A DNA stretch of 64,000 bases from Larkinella sp. C7 (GTDB lineage Bacteria > Bacteroidota > Bacteroidia > Cytophagales > Spirosomataceae), in the NCBI RefSeq assembly GCF_006149005.1, contig NZ_VBSL01000005.1, positions 62,338 through 126,337 of the forward strand, in the 5' to 3' direction. Below are positions 35,103 to 43,948 of this stretch, one piece after another (the stretch's first letter is position 1; every line of letters starts with the position of its first letter). Position numbers and translations under genes: made by a program. The notes beneath the pieces were generated by a model. The model was not told the DNA's origin and searched no databases. It saw nothing but the letters and a program-made list of their open reading frames with translations.

Positions 35103-37127
35103 ATGAAACTGATAAAAGTTGCTGCTGGTGTTGTCAACCAGATCCCAATGGCCTGGGAACACAACCGTCGGAATATCATCGACGCCATCGAGGAAGCGAA
35201 ATCACAGAAAGTCAGTATCTTATGTCTCCCTGAGCTGTGCATCACGGGCTACGGCTGCGAAGACATGTTCTTCTCCCACGAGTTGCTCGAACAGGCTAAG
35301 CAAAGCCTGCTGGAAATTGTGCCGCACACCGATGGCATCATTGTGGCCGTCAGTCTGCCGTTGCGTCTGGCCAATAACCGCACCTACGACACGGCCTGTC
35401 TGATCGCCAACAAGCGCATTCTGGGCTTCGTCTGCAAGCAGGTGCTGGCCAACAACGGCATTCACTACGAAACCCGCTGGTTTCAGCCCTGGACGCCCGG
35501 CGTGCGTGACGAAATCCAGATCGGCGAATTTTCGTATCCGGTGGGCGACTTGCTGTTCGATGTTTCAGGCGTAAAAATCGGCTTCGAAATTTGCGAAGAT
35601 GCCTGGATTTCGAACCGGCCGGGCCGCAGCCTCCACGAGCGGGGTGTCGATATCATCCTGAATCCCAGCGCGAGCCACTTTGCCTTCTACAAATCACACG
35701 TACGGGAACGGTTTGTGATCGACGGATCGCGGGCGTTTGGGGTGAGTTATATTTACTGCAATCTGGTGGGCAACGAATCGGGCCGCGCCATTTTCGACGG
35801 CGACTCCATGATTGCGTCCAACGGCCTGTTGCTGGTGTCGGGAACGCGTTTCAGCTATGCCGACCACCTGATCGTTACTGCCGTCATCGACGTGGACGAC
35901 ACGCGGCTGAGTCAAACGCAGACAAAAGTAAATCTGGCGTACCTGTTCCCGAACCTGCGGGTGGTCGCCCAGTTCGATTTTCCGTTTGTAAAACCGGTGG
36001 TGCAGAAAGCTGAGCTGGAATACTGGGAGCATGGCAACCATTTGAAAGAAGAGGAATTTGCGCGGGCCGTTGCGCTGGCATTGTTCGATTACCTCCGCAA
36101 AAGCCGCTCCCACGGTTTTGTGCTGTCGCTCAGCGGTGGGGCCGACTCGTCGGCCATTGCGGCCCTGGTGTCGCTCATGATCCGGATGGCCGACGAAAGC
36201 ATCGGTTTGGACGCTTTCAAAAAGAAACTGGGTTACATTAAAAGCATCCAGAAGCTGAAAACCGTCGAAGAAATCTGCGGAGCCTTGCTGACGACCATTT
36301 ACCAGGGAACCCAAAACAGCTCGACAGACACCTATGAGTCGGCCGAATCGCTGGCAAAGTCGGTGGGCGCCACGTTTTATAACATCAACATCAATGGGCT
36401 GGTCGAAACGTACACGAAGCTGATTGAAGAACAGTTGGGCCGACCGCTGACCTGGGAAACCGACGACGTGGCCCTGCAAAACATTCAGGCGCGGGTGCGC
36501 GCTCCGAGTGCGTGGCTGCTCGCCAACATCCAGAATGCGCTGCTGCTCTCGACCTCCAACCGCTCGGAAGCGTCGGTCGGTTACGCCACGATGGACGGCG
36601 ACACGGCGGGGAGCATCTCTCCCATTGCCGGCATCGACAAACACTACCTCCGCAGCTGGCTGCGCTGGCTCGAAACCATCGGCGTGGGCGGCAAAATCAA
36701 GGTAGAAGGCTTGCAGAAGGTGAACAACCTGCAACCCACAGCCGAACTCCGCCCGCTCGACAAGAAGCAAACCGACGAAGAAGACCTGATGCCGTATGAC
36801 GTACTGAATGCGATCGAGAAATTCGGAATTCGGGACAAACTGTCGCCAAAAGAAGTCATGCAGCAGGTGGAAGTGGTGTTTGAAAACCAGTATGACCGCG
36901 ACGTGCTCTACACCTCCGTCGACCGGTTTTTCCGGCTCTGGAGCCGCAACCAGTGGAAACGCGAACGGTATGCGCCCTCCTTCCACGTCGACGACGAAAA
37001 CGTAGACCCCAAAACCTGGTGCCGTTTCCCGATCCTGAGCAGCGGTTTCGAGAAAGAACTGGCCGAGTTGAAGGAATACGTCGAAGGCAACGAAGGCCGG
37101 GGCCGGAAGGGGAAAATCGGGTTTTAA
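35103..37127 (+). CDS. nadE: Glutamine-dependent NAD+ synthetase
   Basis: A 674-residue two-domain enzyme. The N-terminal nitrilase-type glutaminase has its triad visible as Glu44 (CLPELCITGYG), Lys in VCKQVLANNG and Cys in FEICEDAW. The C-terminal NAD synthetase domain carries the P-loop VLSLSGGADSSAIAALV and the later NRSEASVGYATMDGDTAGS and DKKQTDEEDLMPYDVL motifs. It amidates nicotinic acid adenine dinucleotide with glutamine-derived ammonia channelled between the domains. The length is that of the long glutamine-using form. It appears monocistronic. Confidence 0.95.
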   Translation: MKLIKVAAGVVNQIPMAWEHNRRNIIDAIEEAKSQKVSILCLPELCITGYGCEDMFFSHELLEQAKQSLLEIVPHTDGIIVAVSLPLRLANNRTYDTACLIANKRILGFVCKQVLANNGIHYETRWFQPWTPGVRDEIQIGEFSYPVGDLLFDVSGVKIGFEICEDAWISNRPGRSLHERGVDIILNPSASHFAFYKSHVRERFVIDGSRAFGVSYIYCNLVGNESGRAIFDGDSMIASNGLLLVSGTRFSYADHLIVTAVIDVDDTRLSQTQTKVNLAYLFPNLRVVAQFDFPFVKPVVQKAELEYWEHGNHLKEEEFARAVALALFDYLRKSRSHGFVLSLSGGADSSAIAALVSLMIRMADESIGLDAFKKKLGYIKSIQKLKTVEEICGALLTTIYQGTQNSSTDTYESAESLAKSVGATFYNININGLVETYTKLIEEQLGRPLTWETDDVALQNIQARVRAPSAWLLANIQNALLLSTSNRSEASVGYATMDGDTAGSISPIAGIDKHYLRSWLRWLETIGVGGKIKVEGLQKVNNLQPTAELRPLDKKQTDEEDLMPYDVLNAIEKFGIRDKLSPKEVMQQVEVVFENQYDRDVLYTSVDRFFRLWSRNQWKRERYAPSFHVDDENVDPKTWCRFPILSSGFEKELAELKEYVEGNEGRGRKGKIGF

Positions 37128-37312
37128 GCGTCCTTATCCGGAGTAAAGAGCAGGTTCAAACCTGGTTCGACCGTTGTTCTGCCAAATATGCCAACGCACA
37201 AACAATCCATTTAAACAGAATGTAAAACAAATAGCTGGATCAACGTTGTTATCTGTTCAGCCGTAAGGACCGTAATCGATCTTTACAGGAGTGCTTTAAT
37301 TAAGACGTTGGT

Positions 37313-38710
37313 ATGAATTCAGATACGGTTGAGCATTTTGATGCGATTGTGATTGGTGTAGGCCAAGCCGGAAACCCGCTGGCGACCGCCCTGGCCGAAA
37401 AAGGCAGGAAAACCGCCGTTATTGAACGGAAATACGTGGGCGGTACCTGTGTCAACGACGGATGTACCCCAACCAAAACCCTCATCGCTTCCGCTCAGAT
37501 GGCCCACCAGGCCCGGCGTTCGGCCGAATTCGGCATCGAAATTGGCGACGTTCGGGTTGACTTGAAAAAGGTCATGGCGCGCAAAAACCGGATGGTGGAA
37601 ACCTCCCGCAAAAACATCGAAACGCATTTTGCGGAGACGGAAAACCTGACGCTTATTTTCGGAGAGGCCCGGTTTAGTGGCAAGAAACGGATTGACGTTT
37701 TACGGCCCGACGGAACCCGACAGACCCTGACAGCCGACACTATTTTCATCAATGCCGGTTGCAGCCCGACAAAACCGGATCTGGCGGGCCTGGATACGGT
37801 TTCGTGGCTGACCTCGACGTCAATTATGGAGTTGGAGGAAGTGCCTGAACACCTGCTGATCCTCGGGGGCGGTTACATCAGTCTGGAATTTGGGCAGATG
37901 TTCCGGCGGTTTGGCAGTGAAGTCACGATCATCGAACAAGGTCCGCAACTCCTGAGCCGCGAAGACGCCGATGTGTCCGACGAAATGACCAAAATCCTGG
38001 AACAGGAAGGCATAACGGTTTTTCTGGACACGGAAGTTCACCAGGTAAGTCGGGCGGGGGGCAGCACCATCGAGTTGCAGGTTTCGACGAATAAACTGGC
38101 CAGCCGACTCCGGGGTACGCACCTGCTGGTTGCCATAGGCCGAACGCCCAATACCGAACCACTTCGTTTGGAGGTGGCCGGAATTGAAACGGACGAAAAA
38201 GGGTTTATCCGGGTAAATGACCGGCTGGAAACCAGCCAACCCGGTGTGTATGCGTTGGGCGACATCAAGGGCGGGCCGGAATTCACCCACATTTCGTACG
38301 ACGATTACCGGGTGGTGAACCAAAATTTGCTGGAGAAGGGCAACGCCAGCAAGGCCGACCGCCCGGTTCCGTATACGGTTTTTACCGACCCGCAACTGGG
38401 ACGCATCGGTTTGAGCGAAAAAGAAGCCCGGCGGCAGGGAAAAACGATTAAAGTTGCCAAAATCCCAATGTCTCTGGTGGCCCGCGCCCAGCAAATGAAC
38501 CAGTGCGAAGGTCTGATGAAAGTCGTCATCGACGCTCCCACCAGTCAGATCCTCGGTGCGGCCATTTTAGGTTCAGAAGGCGGTGAAATCATGACCATTC
38601 TTCAGGTTGCCATGATGGGTCATGTACCCTATCAGCAACTCCGGGATGCCATTTTTGCCCACCCGACGCTGGCCGAAGGACTCAATACGTTATTCACGAG
38701 GATGGACTAA
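37313..38710 (+). CDS. FAD-dependent disulfide oxidoreductase, MerA/Lpd-like
   Basis: A 465-residue class I pyridine nucleotide-disulfide oxidoreductase. An FAD Rossmann motif (IVIGVGQAGNPLATAL), the redox disulfide in GGTCVNDGCTPTK, an NAD(P)H motif (LLILGGGYISLEFGQ), the second FAD motif (GVYALGDI) and the C-terminal dimer-interface histidine in FAHPTLAEG are all present. It lacks the N-terminal heavy-metal domain and the C-terminal vicinal cysteines of mercuric reductase. It ends three bases before egtB, so it is the first gene of an egtB-egtD operon. A role in reducing an ergothioneine-related or other low-molecular-weight thiol is inference from that context. Confidence 0.82.
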   Translation: MNSDTVEHFDAIVIGVGQAGNPLATALAEKGRKTAVIERKYVGGTCVNDGCTPTKTLIASAQMAHQARRSAEFGIEIGDVRVDLKKVMARKNRMVETSRKNIETHFAETENLTLIFGEARFSGKKRIDVLRPDGTRQTLTADTIFINAGCSPTKPDLAGLDTVSWLTSTSIMELEEVPEHLLILGGGYISLEFGQMFRRFGSEVTIIEQGPQLLSREDADVSDEMTKILEQEGITVFLDTEVHQVSRAGGSTIELQVSTNKLASRLRGTHLLVAIGRTPNTEPLRLEVAGIETDEKGFIRVNDRLETSQPGVYALGDIKGGPEFTHISYDDYRVVNQNLLEKGNASKADRPVPYTVFTDPQLGRIGLSEKEARRQGKTIKVAKIPMSLVARAQQMNQCEGLMKVVIDAPTSQILGAAILGSEGGEIMTILQVAMMGHVPYQQLRDAIFAHPTLAEGLNTLFTRMD

Positions 38711-38713
38711 ATA

Positions 38714-39916
38714 ATGTTACAGGAACCTGTTTTACCCCAAACCGTTACCCTGACTGATGCTTACCAGCGCGTCCGGAGTTGGACGGAGCAGCTCTGTGCT
38801 TCGCTGGAAACGGAGGATTATGTCGTGCAGCCCACGGCCGATGTCAGCCCGCCCAAGTGGCATCTGGGCCATACCACCTGGTTTTGGGAGCATTTCATCC
38901 TGACACCACACGCCCCCGGTTACCGCATTTTTCACGATGATTTTAGCTTTGTTTTCAATAGCTACTACGAATCGGTGGGTCGGCGGGTGCTGCGGACCCA
39001 GCGCGGGAACCTGAGTCGGCCAACGGTGGCCGAAGTTTATCGCTACCGGGCCTACGTCGATGAAGCCATGACCCGGTTTTTGGCTGAGCATTCTGCAAGC
39101 ACTGAACTCGAAAAGCTGATCGAACTGGGCCTGAACCATGAGCAGCAACACCAGGAATTGTTGATCACCGACATCAAATACATTCTGGGACACAATCCGC
39201 TTTTTCCGGCCATCGACATACCGGTCAAAGAGCAGCTTGCGGATTTGCCAATTTCGGCAGTGAACATACCGGAAGGAATTTATTCCATTGGTTTTCAGGC
39301 AGAATCGGACGGTTTTTGTTTTGACAATGAGCTGGGTTCCCATCGGGTTTACCTGAATGAAACCACCCTCGACGGACAACTGGTTACCAACGCCGACTAC
39401 CTGGAATTTATCGAAGCGGGCGGTTATCAGCAATTCCAGCACTGGTTGTCGGATGGCTGGGCCTGGGTAAACGCCAACCGGATTGAAGCACCGTTGTACT
39501 GGCACCAGGTTGAAGGTCAATGGCATACCTACACGTTTTCCGGCCTTCAACCCGTCGATCGAACTGTGCCGGTTTGCCACGTCAGTTATTACGAAGCCGA
39601 TGCGTACGCCCGCTGGCGCGGTCGGCGTTTGCCCACCGAAGCCGAATGGGAAGTGGCCGCCCTTCTGCCCGCCGATCACCGCCTGACCTGGGGCCTCCGC
39701 TGGGAATGGACAGGATCGGCTTACCTGCCCTACCCCGGTTTTAAAACCGCCGAAGGGGCTGTGGGCGAGTACAATGGCAAATTCATGAGCGGCCAGATGG
39801 TCTTGCGCGGAGGGTCCATTGCTACGCCGGAAGGACACAGCCGCCCCACGTACCGAAATTTTTTCCAACCCGACAAACGATGGCAATTCACCGGCATTCG
39901 GCTGGGAGCCCTCTGA
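38714..39916 (+). CDS. egtB: Ergothioneine biosynthesis iron sulfoxide synthase
   Basis: A 400-residue EgtB-family non-heme iron enzyme. The N-terminal DinB-like half has WHLGHTTWFWEH (residues 49-60) and the iron motif H142-x3-H146-x-E148 in NHEQQHQELL. The C-terminal half is an FGE-sulfatase/SUMF1 fold (PEGIYSIGFQ, GRRLPTEAEWEVA, LRGGSIATPEGHSRPTYRNFF). It joins trimethylhistidine (from EgtD) to a cysteine thiol donor with O2. Because no egtA (gamma-glutamylcysteine ligase) or egtC lies in the operon, use of free cysteine is possible but unproven. The stop is 14 bases before the EgtD start. Confidence 0.92.
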   Translation: MLQEPVLPQTVTLTDAYQRVRSWTEQLCASLETEDYVVQPTADVSPPKWHLGHTTWFWEHFILTPHAPGYRIFHDDFSFVFNSYYESVGRRVLRTQRGNLSRPTVAEVYRYRAYVDEAMTRFLAEHSASTELEKLIELGLNHEQQHQELLITDIKYILGHNPLFPAIDIPVKEQLADLPISAVNIPEGIYSIGFQAESDGFCFDNELGSHRVYLNETTLDGQLVTNADYLEFIEAGGYQQFQHWLSDGWAWVNANRIEAPLYWHQVEGQWHTYTFSGLQPVDRTVPVCHVSYYEADAYARWRGRRLPTEAEWEVAALLPADHRLTWGLRWEWTGSAYLPYPGFKTAEGAVGEYNGKFMSGQMVLRGGSIATPEGHSRPTYRNFFQPDKRWQFTGIRLGAL

Positions 39917-39930
39917 ATGCTGACCTTTCC

Positions 39931-40929
39931 ATGACAAAAATAGACTCATCGTTGAATGACTCGCCGGTGCTGCAAAGCGACCTAGCGAATGAAGTGAGCA
40001 GTGGCCTGACCAAAACGCCGAAGCGGTTGCCGTCGCGCTTCTTTTATGATGACGAAGGAAGCCGCCTGTTTGCGGAAATCATGCACCTGCCCGAATACTA
40101 CCTGACCCGCTCCGAATACGAGATCCTGGATACCAATCAGGCGGAACTGCTCCGGCTCTTTGCCGCCGACGGTCGCCCTTTCGAGTTGATCGAACTGGGG
40201 GCTGGCGATGGTCTGAAGACCAAAATCCTGTTGAACCATTTCTGGTCGGAACAGGCGGATTTTACGTACGTTCCCGTCGATATTTCCCAGGCTGCCATCG
40301 ATAACCTGACGGCTGACATTCGGAAAAAGTGGCCTCAAATGCCGATTCAGCCCCGGCATGACGACTATTTCAACGCCATCGAACAGTTATCGAACCGATC
40401 GGATACTGTCCAGAACCGTCCCCGGCTGGTGGTGCTGTTTCTGGGATCGAACATCGGCAACTTCTCTCCCGCCGAGGCCCGCGATTTTTTTCGTCAAATC
40501 AGCCAGTCGCTGCAACCGGGTGATCTGGTCTTGACGGGTTTTGATCTGCAAAAACATCCCGCGGTCATTCATGCGGCTTACAACGACCGGCAAGGCTTGA
40601 CGCGCGCTTTCAACCTGAATCTGCTCCGCCGAATCAACCGCGAACTGAACGCCAATTTCGACCTCTCGGCCTTCGATCACTACGAAATGTATCATCCCGA
40701 AACCGGTGAAGCCCGGAGTTATCTCGTCAGCCAGAAAGAACAAACCGTAACGATTCGGGATCTAAACCTGACCATGCCGTTTGGGTATGGCGAGATCATT
40801 CACACCGAAATTTCACGCAAATTTACCCGGGAAGGCATTGCGCAACTGGCCGAACAAAGCGGTTTTGAACTGACCAACTGGTTTACGGATTGTAAACACT
40901 ACTTTGCCGATGTCATTTTCCGGAAATAA
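39931..40929 (+). CDS. egtD: L-histidine N(alpha)-methyltransferase
   Basis: A 332-residue SAM enzyme of the EgtD family (DUF2260). The start at 39931 is preferred because the longer frame from 39880 lies inside egtB. Visible motifs are PSRFFYDDEGSRLFAEI, YYLTRSEYEIL, the SAM loop LIELGAGDGLKTKILL, YVPVDIS and LFLGSNIGNFSP, all typical of EgtD. It trimethylates histidine to hercynine, the substrate of the upstream EgtB. A hairpin follows directly and is shared with the convergent NmrA-like gene. Confidence 0.95.
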   Translation: MTKIDSSLNDSPVLQSDLANEVSSGLTKTPKRLPSRFFYDDEGSRLFAEIMHLPEYYLTRSEYEILDTNQAELLRLFAADGRPFELIELGAGDGLKTKILLNHFWSEQADFTYVPVDISQAAIDNLTADIRKKWPQMPIQPRHDDYFNAIEQLSNRSDTVQNRPRLVVLFLGSNIGNFSPAEARDFFRQISQSLQPGDLVLTGFDLQKHPAVIHAAYNDRQGLTRAFNLNLLRRINRELNANFDLSAFDHYEMYHPETGEARSYLVSQKEQTVTIRDLNLTMPFGYGEIIHTEISRKFTREGIAQLAEQSGFELTNWFTDCKHYFADVIFRK

Positions 40930-40974
40930 AACACCCCTGGAAACGCCGGTTTGCAATCGTTTCCGGGGGTGTTA
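40929..40974. terminator. Shared hairpin between egtD and convergent gene
   Basis: AACACCCC(T)GGAAACG pairs with CGTTTCCGGGGGTGTT around a 12-base loop. The T-rich exit is on the minus strand, so it best serves the NmrA-like gene, and it also ends the egt operon. Confidence 0.7.
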
Positions 40975-40997
40975 CGGGATTCATTATACGCAGCTCA

Positions 40998-41876
40998 TCA
41001 GACCAGTTCAGCCGCACGACGGAACGCGCCCGCGTGCTCTTTGACAAAATCCCCATACGAACGGGGTACTCTTCCCAGCAGTTTCGTCAACACCTCAAGT
41101 TGATCCGCAGATGCTTTCAGGCCCTGCGTCTGGAAAAGATCGTACATCTGAACCCAGTCATCTACCAACCAGCCCGGCAGCCATTGTTTCGCCTGGGTGG
41201 CCCACGCCTTCAGGTCATTGCCCGCATAGTGGACATCGTATCCGAGGTGTTCCGTCAAAATCCGGGCGGTGGATTCTCCCGTTAAAATTTCCGGTCCCGC
41301 CAACGGAATCCTCTGCCCGTCGTATTCATCCGTCAGCAGCACCCGGACAGTAGCCTCCGCAATGTCGCGCACATCGACCCGACTCAACCCACCACTGCCG
41401 TAGGGCTGGGTATACAATCCGTAGTCCGTGATGCCTGCTTTGAAAAAGAAATCGTTCTGGAAAAAGTTATTGGGACAAATGAAAACGTAATTCAACCCCG
41501 ACCACAGAATGGCTTTTTCAATGGCAATTTTCGTGTGAAAATGGGGAATATGCGCGCCTTCGTGAACATTGTGAACACTTTGGTATACGATTTTCTTTAC
41601 ACCCGCCCGCCGGGCTGCTGCCACAGCATACGAGCCCTGTGCGATTTCGGTATGACTTTGGCGGTTGAGCAAAAAGACGTGGTCAATGCCGTCAAACGCT
41701 TTGGGTAAAGTGGCGGGTTCGTCCAGATTACCGATGGCGGCTTCTACACCTTCGGGCAACAAAGCAGCTTTTTCGGCAGAGGTGACCAACACGCGGACGG
41801 CTTGCCGGTGGCGCAGGAGTTCGTTGACAATCTGGCTTCCGACGGTTCCTGTTCCGCCGATGACTAAGGTTTTCAT
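40998..41876 (-). CDS. NmrA-like NAD(P)-binding protein
   Basis: A 292-residue atypical SDR. The N-terminus MKTLVIGGTGTVGSQIVNEL carries the GxxGxxG dinucleotide motif. KKIVYQSVHNVHEGAHIPHF lies where the active-site strand is expected, and no YxxxK is seen, as in the NmrA/QOR2/HSCARG group, which senses redox state or reduces quinones. RVDVRDIAEATVRVLL is a conserved family segment. Function beyond NAD(P) binding is not inferable. It converges on egtD. Confidence 0.8.
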   Translation of the reverse strand: MKTLVIGGTGTVGSQIVNELLRHRQAVRVLVTSAEKAALLPEGVEAAIGNLDEPATLPKAFDGIDHVFLLNRQSHTEIAQGSYAVAAARRAGVKKIVYQSVHNVHEGAHIPHFHTKIAIEKAILWSGLNYVFICPNNFFQNDFFFKAGITDYGLYTQPYGSGGLSRVDVRDIAEATVRVLLTDEYDGQRIPLAGPEILTGESTARILTEHLGYDVHYAGNDLKAWATQAKQWLPGWLVDDWVQMYDLFQTQGLKASADQLEVLTKLLGRVPRSYGDFVKEHAGAFRRAAELV

Positions 41877-42061
41877 GGTGTCTGGTTTGTGTTGTTTACG
41901 GCTTCAAAGGTGGGCGGTTTTGCCCGCCATCCCAATCAGTAAACCCACGAAACGGAAAAAGCCGGGGTTGAAGTGTTTTCTCTCCCGGCTCCTTATCCGA
42001 ATCAATTTTTTCTCTTACCTGAAATTAAAAAGGGGGACTGGTACAAGCGAATGCTTCACTG

Positions 42062-42076
42062 TACCTTTGCGGCATG
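42062..42076 (+). promoter_or_regulatory. -7 box placed for leaderless transcription
   Basis: TACCTTTG (42062-42069) matches TAnnTTTG and ends only four bases before the ATG at 42074, so the transcript would begin at or next to the start codon. No good -33 TTTG is seen. Confidence 0.4.
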
Positions 42077-42940
42077 AAATTTCTCCTGCCCGGCCTGCTG
42101 TTTGCCGCTTTGTGGGCCTCCGCTTCTGCTGCCACTAAATTTGGTGTCCTGTCTGCCGACCCGCTCATCCTGGCCAACGTTCGATTCCTGATTGCCGGAC
42201 CGCTGATGTTACTCGTAGCCCACGGTCTTCAACGCAAATCGCTCCCCAACCGCACTGAATTCGGGCGTTTAACGGTCTTTGCCCTCCTGAACACCACCAT
42301 CTACCTCGGTGCCTTCGTTCTGGCCATCAAACAGGTTTCTGCCGGCATTGGGAGCCTGTCGACGGCCACCAGCCCGCTGTTTATCACGCTGCTTTCTGCG
42401 GTCTGGCTGAGTCGCCCCATCCGCTGGTACGAAGTCGCCGGTATTGTGTTTGGCATGGCGGGGGTTTGGGTGGTCACTTACCCGCTTCTCCAGAACAGTT
42501 TTGCCACCATTCCGGGTTTATTGATTCTGCTGGGCGGTATGGTTTCGGTGTCGGCGGCAACGGTCTATTACGCCCGTTTTACGTGGACGCTCCCGAGTCT
42601 GGTCATCAATGGCTGGCAGGTGCTGATTGGCGGTTTGTTGCTGTTGCCCTTCACGCTTCTTTTTGCCGATTTCGGCCATTCGCATTTCGACGCCCGGTTT
42701 TGGTGGTCCATTTTCTGGCTGATCATTCCGGTTTCCGTCGTTGCCCTGCAACTCTGGTTTTATCTGGTCCGGCAGGATGCCGTTCAGGCATCGCTGTGGC
42801 TCTTCCTTTGCCCGATTTTCGGTTTCGGTTATGCCGCCGTTCTGCTGGACGAACCCCTCTCGATTTACACCTTAATTGGCACGATGCTGGTATTAATGGG
42901 CCTGTATCTGGGGCAGCGCGACAAGTTCAAGCGCCCCTGA
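42074..42940 (+). CDS. EamA/DMT-family transporter
   Basis: A 288-residue inner-membrane protein with about ten hydrophobic helices in two EamA repeats. The first repeat starts LPGLLFAALWASASAATK and the second follows GLLILLGGMVSVSAATVYY. Helix 4 carries SAGIGSLSTATSPLF, where family members usually have a proline/alanine-rich SPLFTALL-type motif. Drug/metabolite exporters of this type move amino acids or metabolites out of the cell. The substrate is unknown. The translation start coincides with the expected transcription start. Confidence 0.85.
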   Translation: MKFLLPGLLFAALWASASAATKFGVLSADPLILANVRFLIAGPLMLLVAHGLQRKSLPNRTEFGRLTVFALLNTTIYLGAFVLAIKQVSAGIGSLSTATSPLFITLLSAVWLSRPIRWYEVAGIVFGMAGVWVVTYPLLQNSFATIPGLLILLGGMVSVSAATVYYARFTWTLPSLVINGWQVLIGGLLLLPFTLLFADFGHSHFDARFWWSIFWLIIPVSVVALQLWFYLVRQDAVQASLWLFLCPIFGFGYAAVLLDEPLSIYTLIGTMLVLMGLYLGQRDKFKRP

Positions 42941-42973
42941 CAGCGCCGGGCCGTCGTACGGTTGCAGACCCTC

Positions 42974-43585
42974 TCAGGGTTTCCGATCCAGCACATACGC
43001 CAGATCAACGGTTTTCATTTCAGGATTTGGAACAGGATTGATGCCGATCATTTTCGGATTAAAATAGCCGGATTTCGCCAGTTTCTGCTGCGATTTTATC
43101 AGTTTTGAACGATTAAACAACTCGCCCGGCTGGATCGCAATCCATTCACGAATCTGCGCTTCCGTTATGTCCTTATTCCCTTTGATGGTGATTTTTCCAA
43201 TGGTGGCCGGATTGCCTTCAAAAACCGTCAGAACCAGATTCACTACGTTGCCCACCCGGTTTTCCTGAACATCGACGCTGAAAAACAAATACCCTTTGTC
43301 CATATAAAGCGAGGAAACATCCGTTCCGATGTGGTTAAAAAGACGATCATTCAGATCACTTTTATCATACTGATCACCCGGTTTTAAATCCAGCGTTTTC
43401 GCCAATTCTGCCGTCGAATAAACCGTATTGCCTTTCCAGCTCATGCGGCCAATGGGCGTCCCTTTTTCCGGTTTTTCCGACTGGGGTTGAACGGTCAACC
43501 GGTTTTCGGCGGGTTATAAAAAAGAACACAAAACCGTCGTGAGGGCCAGAATAGGCACAATAAGGAGAAATTTTAGCTTTTGCAT
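42974..43585 (-). pseudogene. Exported BamA-type POTRA protein interrupted by an in-frame stop
   Basis: A signal peptide MQKLKFLLIVPILALTTVLC begins at 43585 and runs in the same frame as the rest of the protein, but codon 24 is TAA (43516-43514). After the stop the frame continues PAENRLTVQPQSEKPEKG and then two POTRA domains like the N-terminus of BamA: RMSWKGNTVYSTAELAKTL, DLKPGDQYDKSDLNDRLF, and IGKITIKGNKDITEAQIREW. The barrel is absent. A CAA-to-TAA change would explain the break, because restoring Gln gives a normal secreted 203-residue protein. Without the signal peptide, a TTG start at 43498 would leave a cytoplasmic POTRA protein of little use. Confidence 0.65.
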
Positions 43586-43948
43586 GGGACTGGATGGAGA
43601 TTGGGTGAGCATTTGAATACGGAGAAAAACCGGCTTGGTTGAAAACGACTTGATCAACGCATTGGCAGATTGCCGCGTCGTCAGTTTCAGCAACATTAAA
43701 ATACGTTAACAGCTTCAAAACCGGGCGTTGCGGGATGGAAAACAGAGGAAAACCAGGGCGAACAGGCCTGAAAACCGGATTGGTAAGAAGTGTTTTTTTG
43801 TCAGCGGAAACCGACTTTTCGGGCCGCCTTTCAACGCTCATTCCAAGGATCAAAAAATATATTGTAATCCGCTGACTGACAAACAATTAAACCCATAAAA
43901 TAATTCTGATTTTGTGAACATTGCCTGCGGCTTTTATGTTCTTATTGT

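Noticed and set aside
35694-36986. 430-codon frame antisense to nadE
   Set aside because: It is a shadow of nadE, and its translation has no family resemblance.
38732-39949. 405-codon frame antisense to egtB
   Set aside because: It covers egtB almost exactly, and its amino-acid composition is typical of antisense frames.
43374-43886. 170-codon minus-strand frame overlapping the POTRA gene
   Set aside because: It is in a different frame from the POTRA domains and signal peptide, with no protein-family features.
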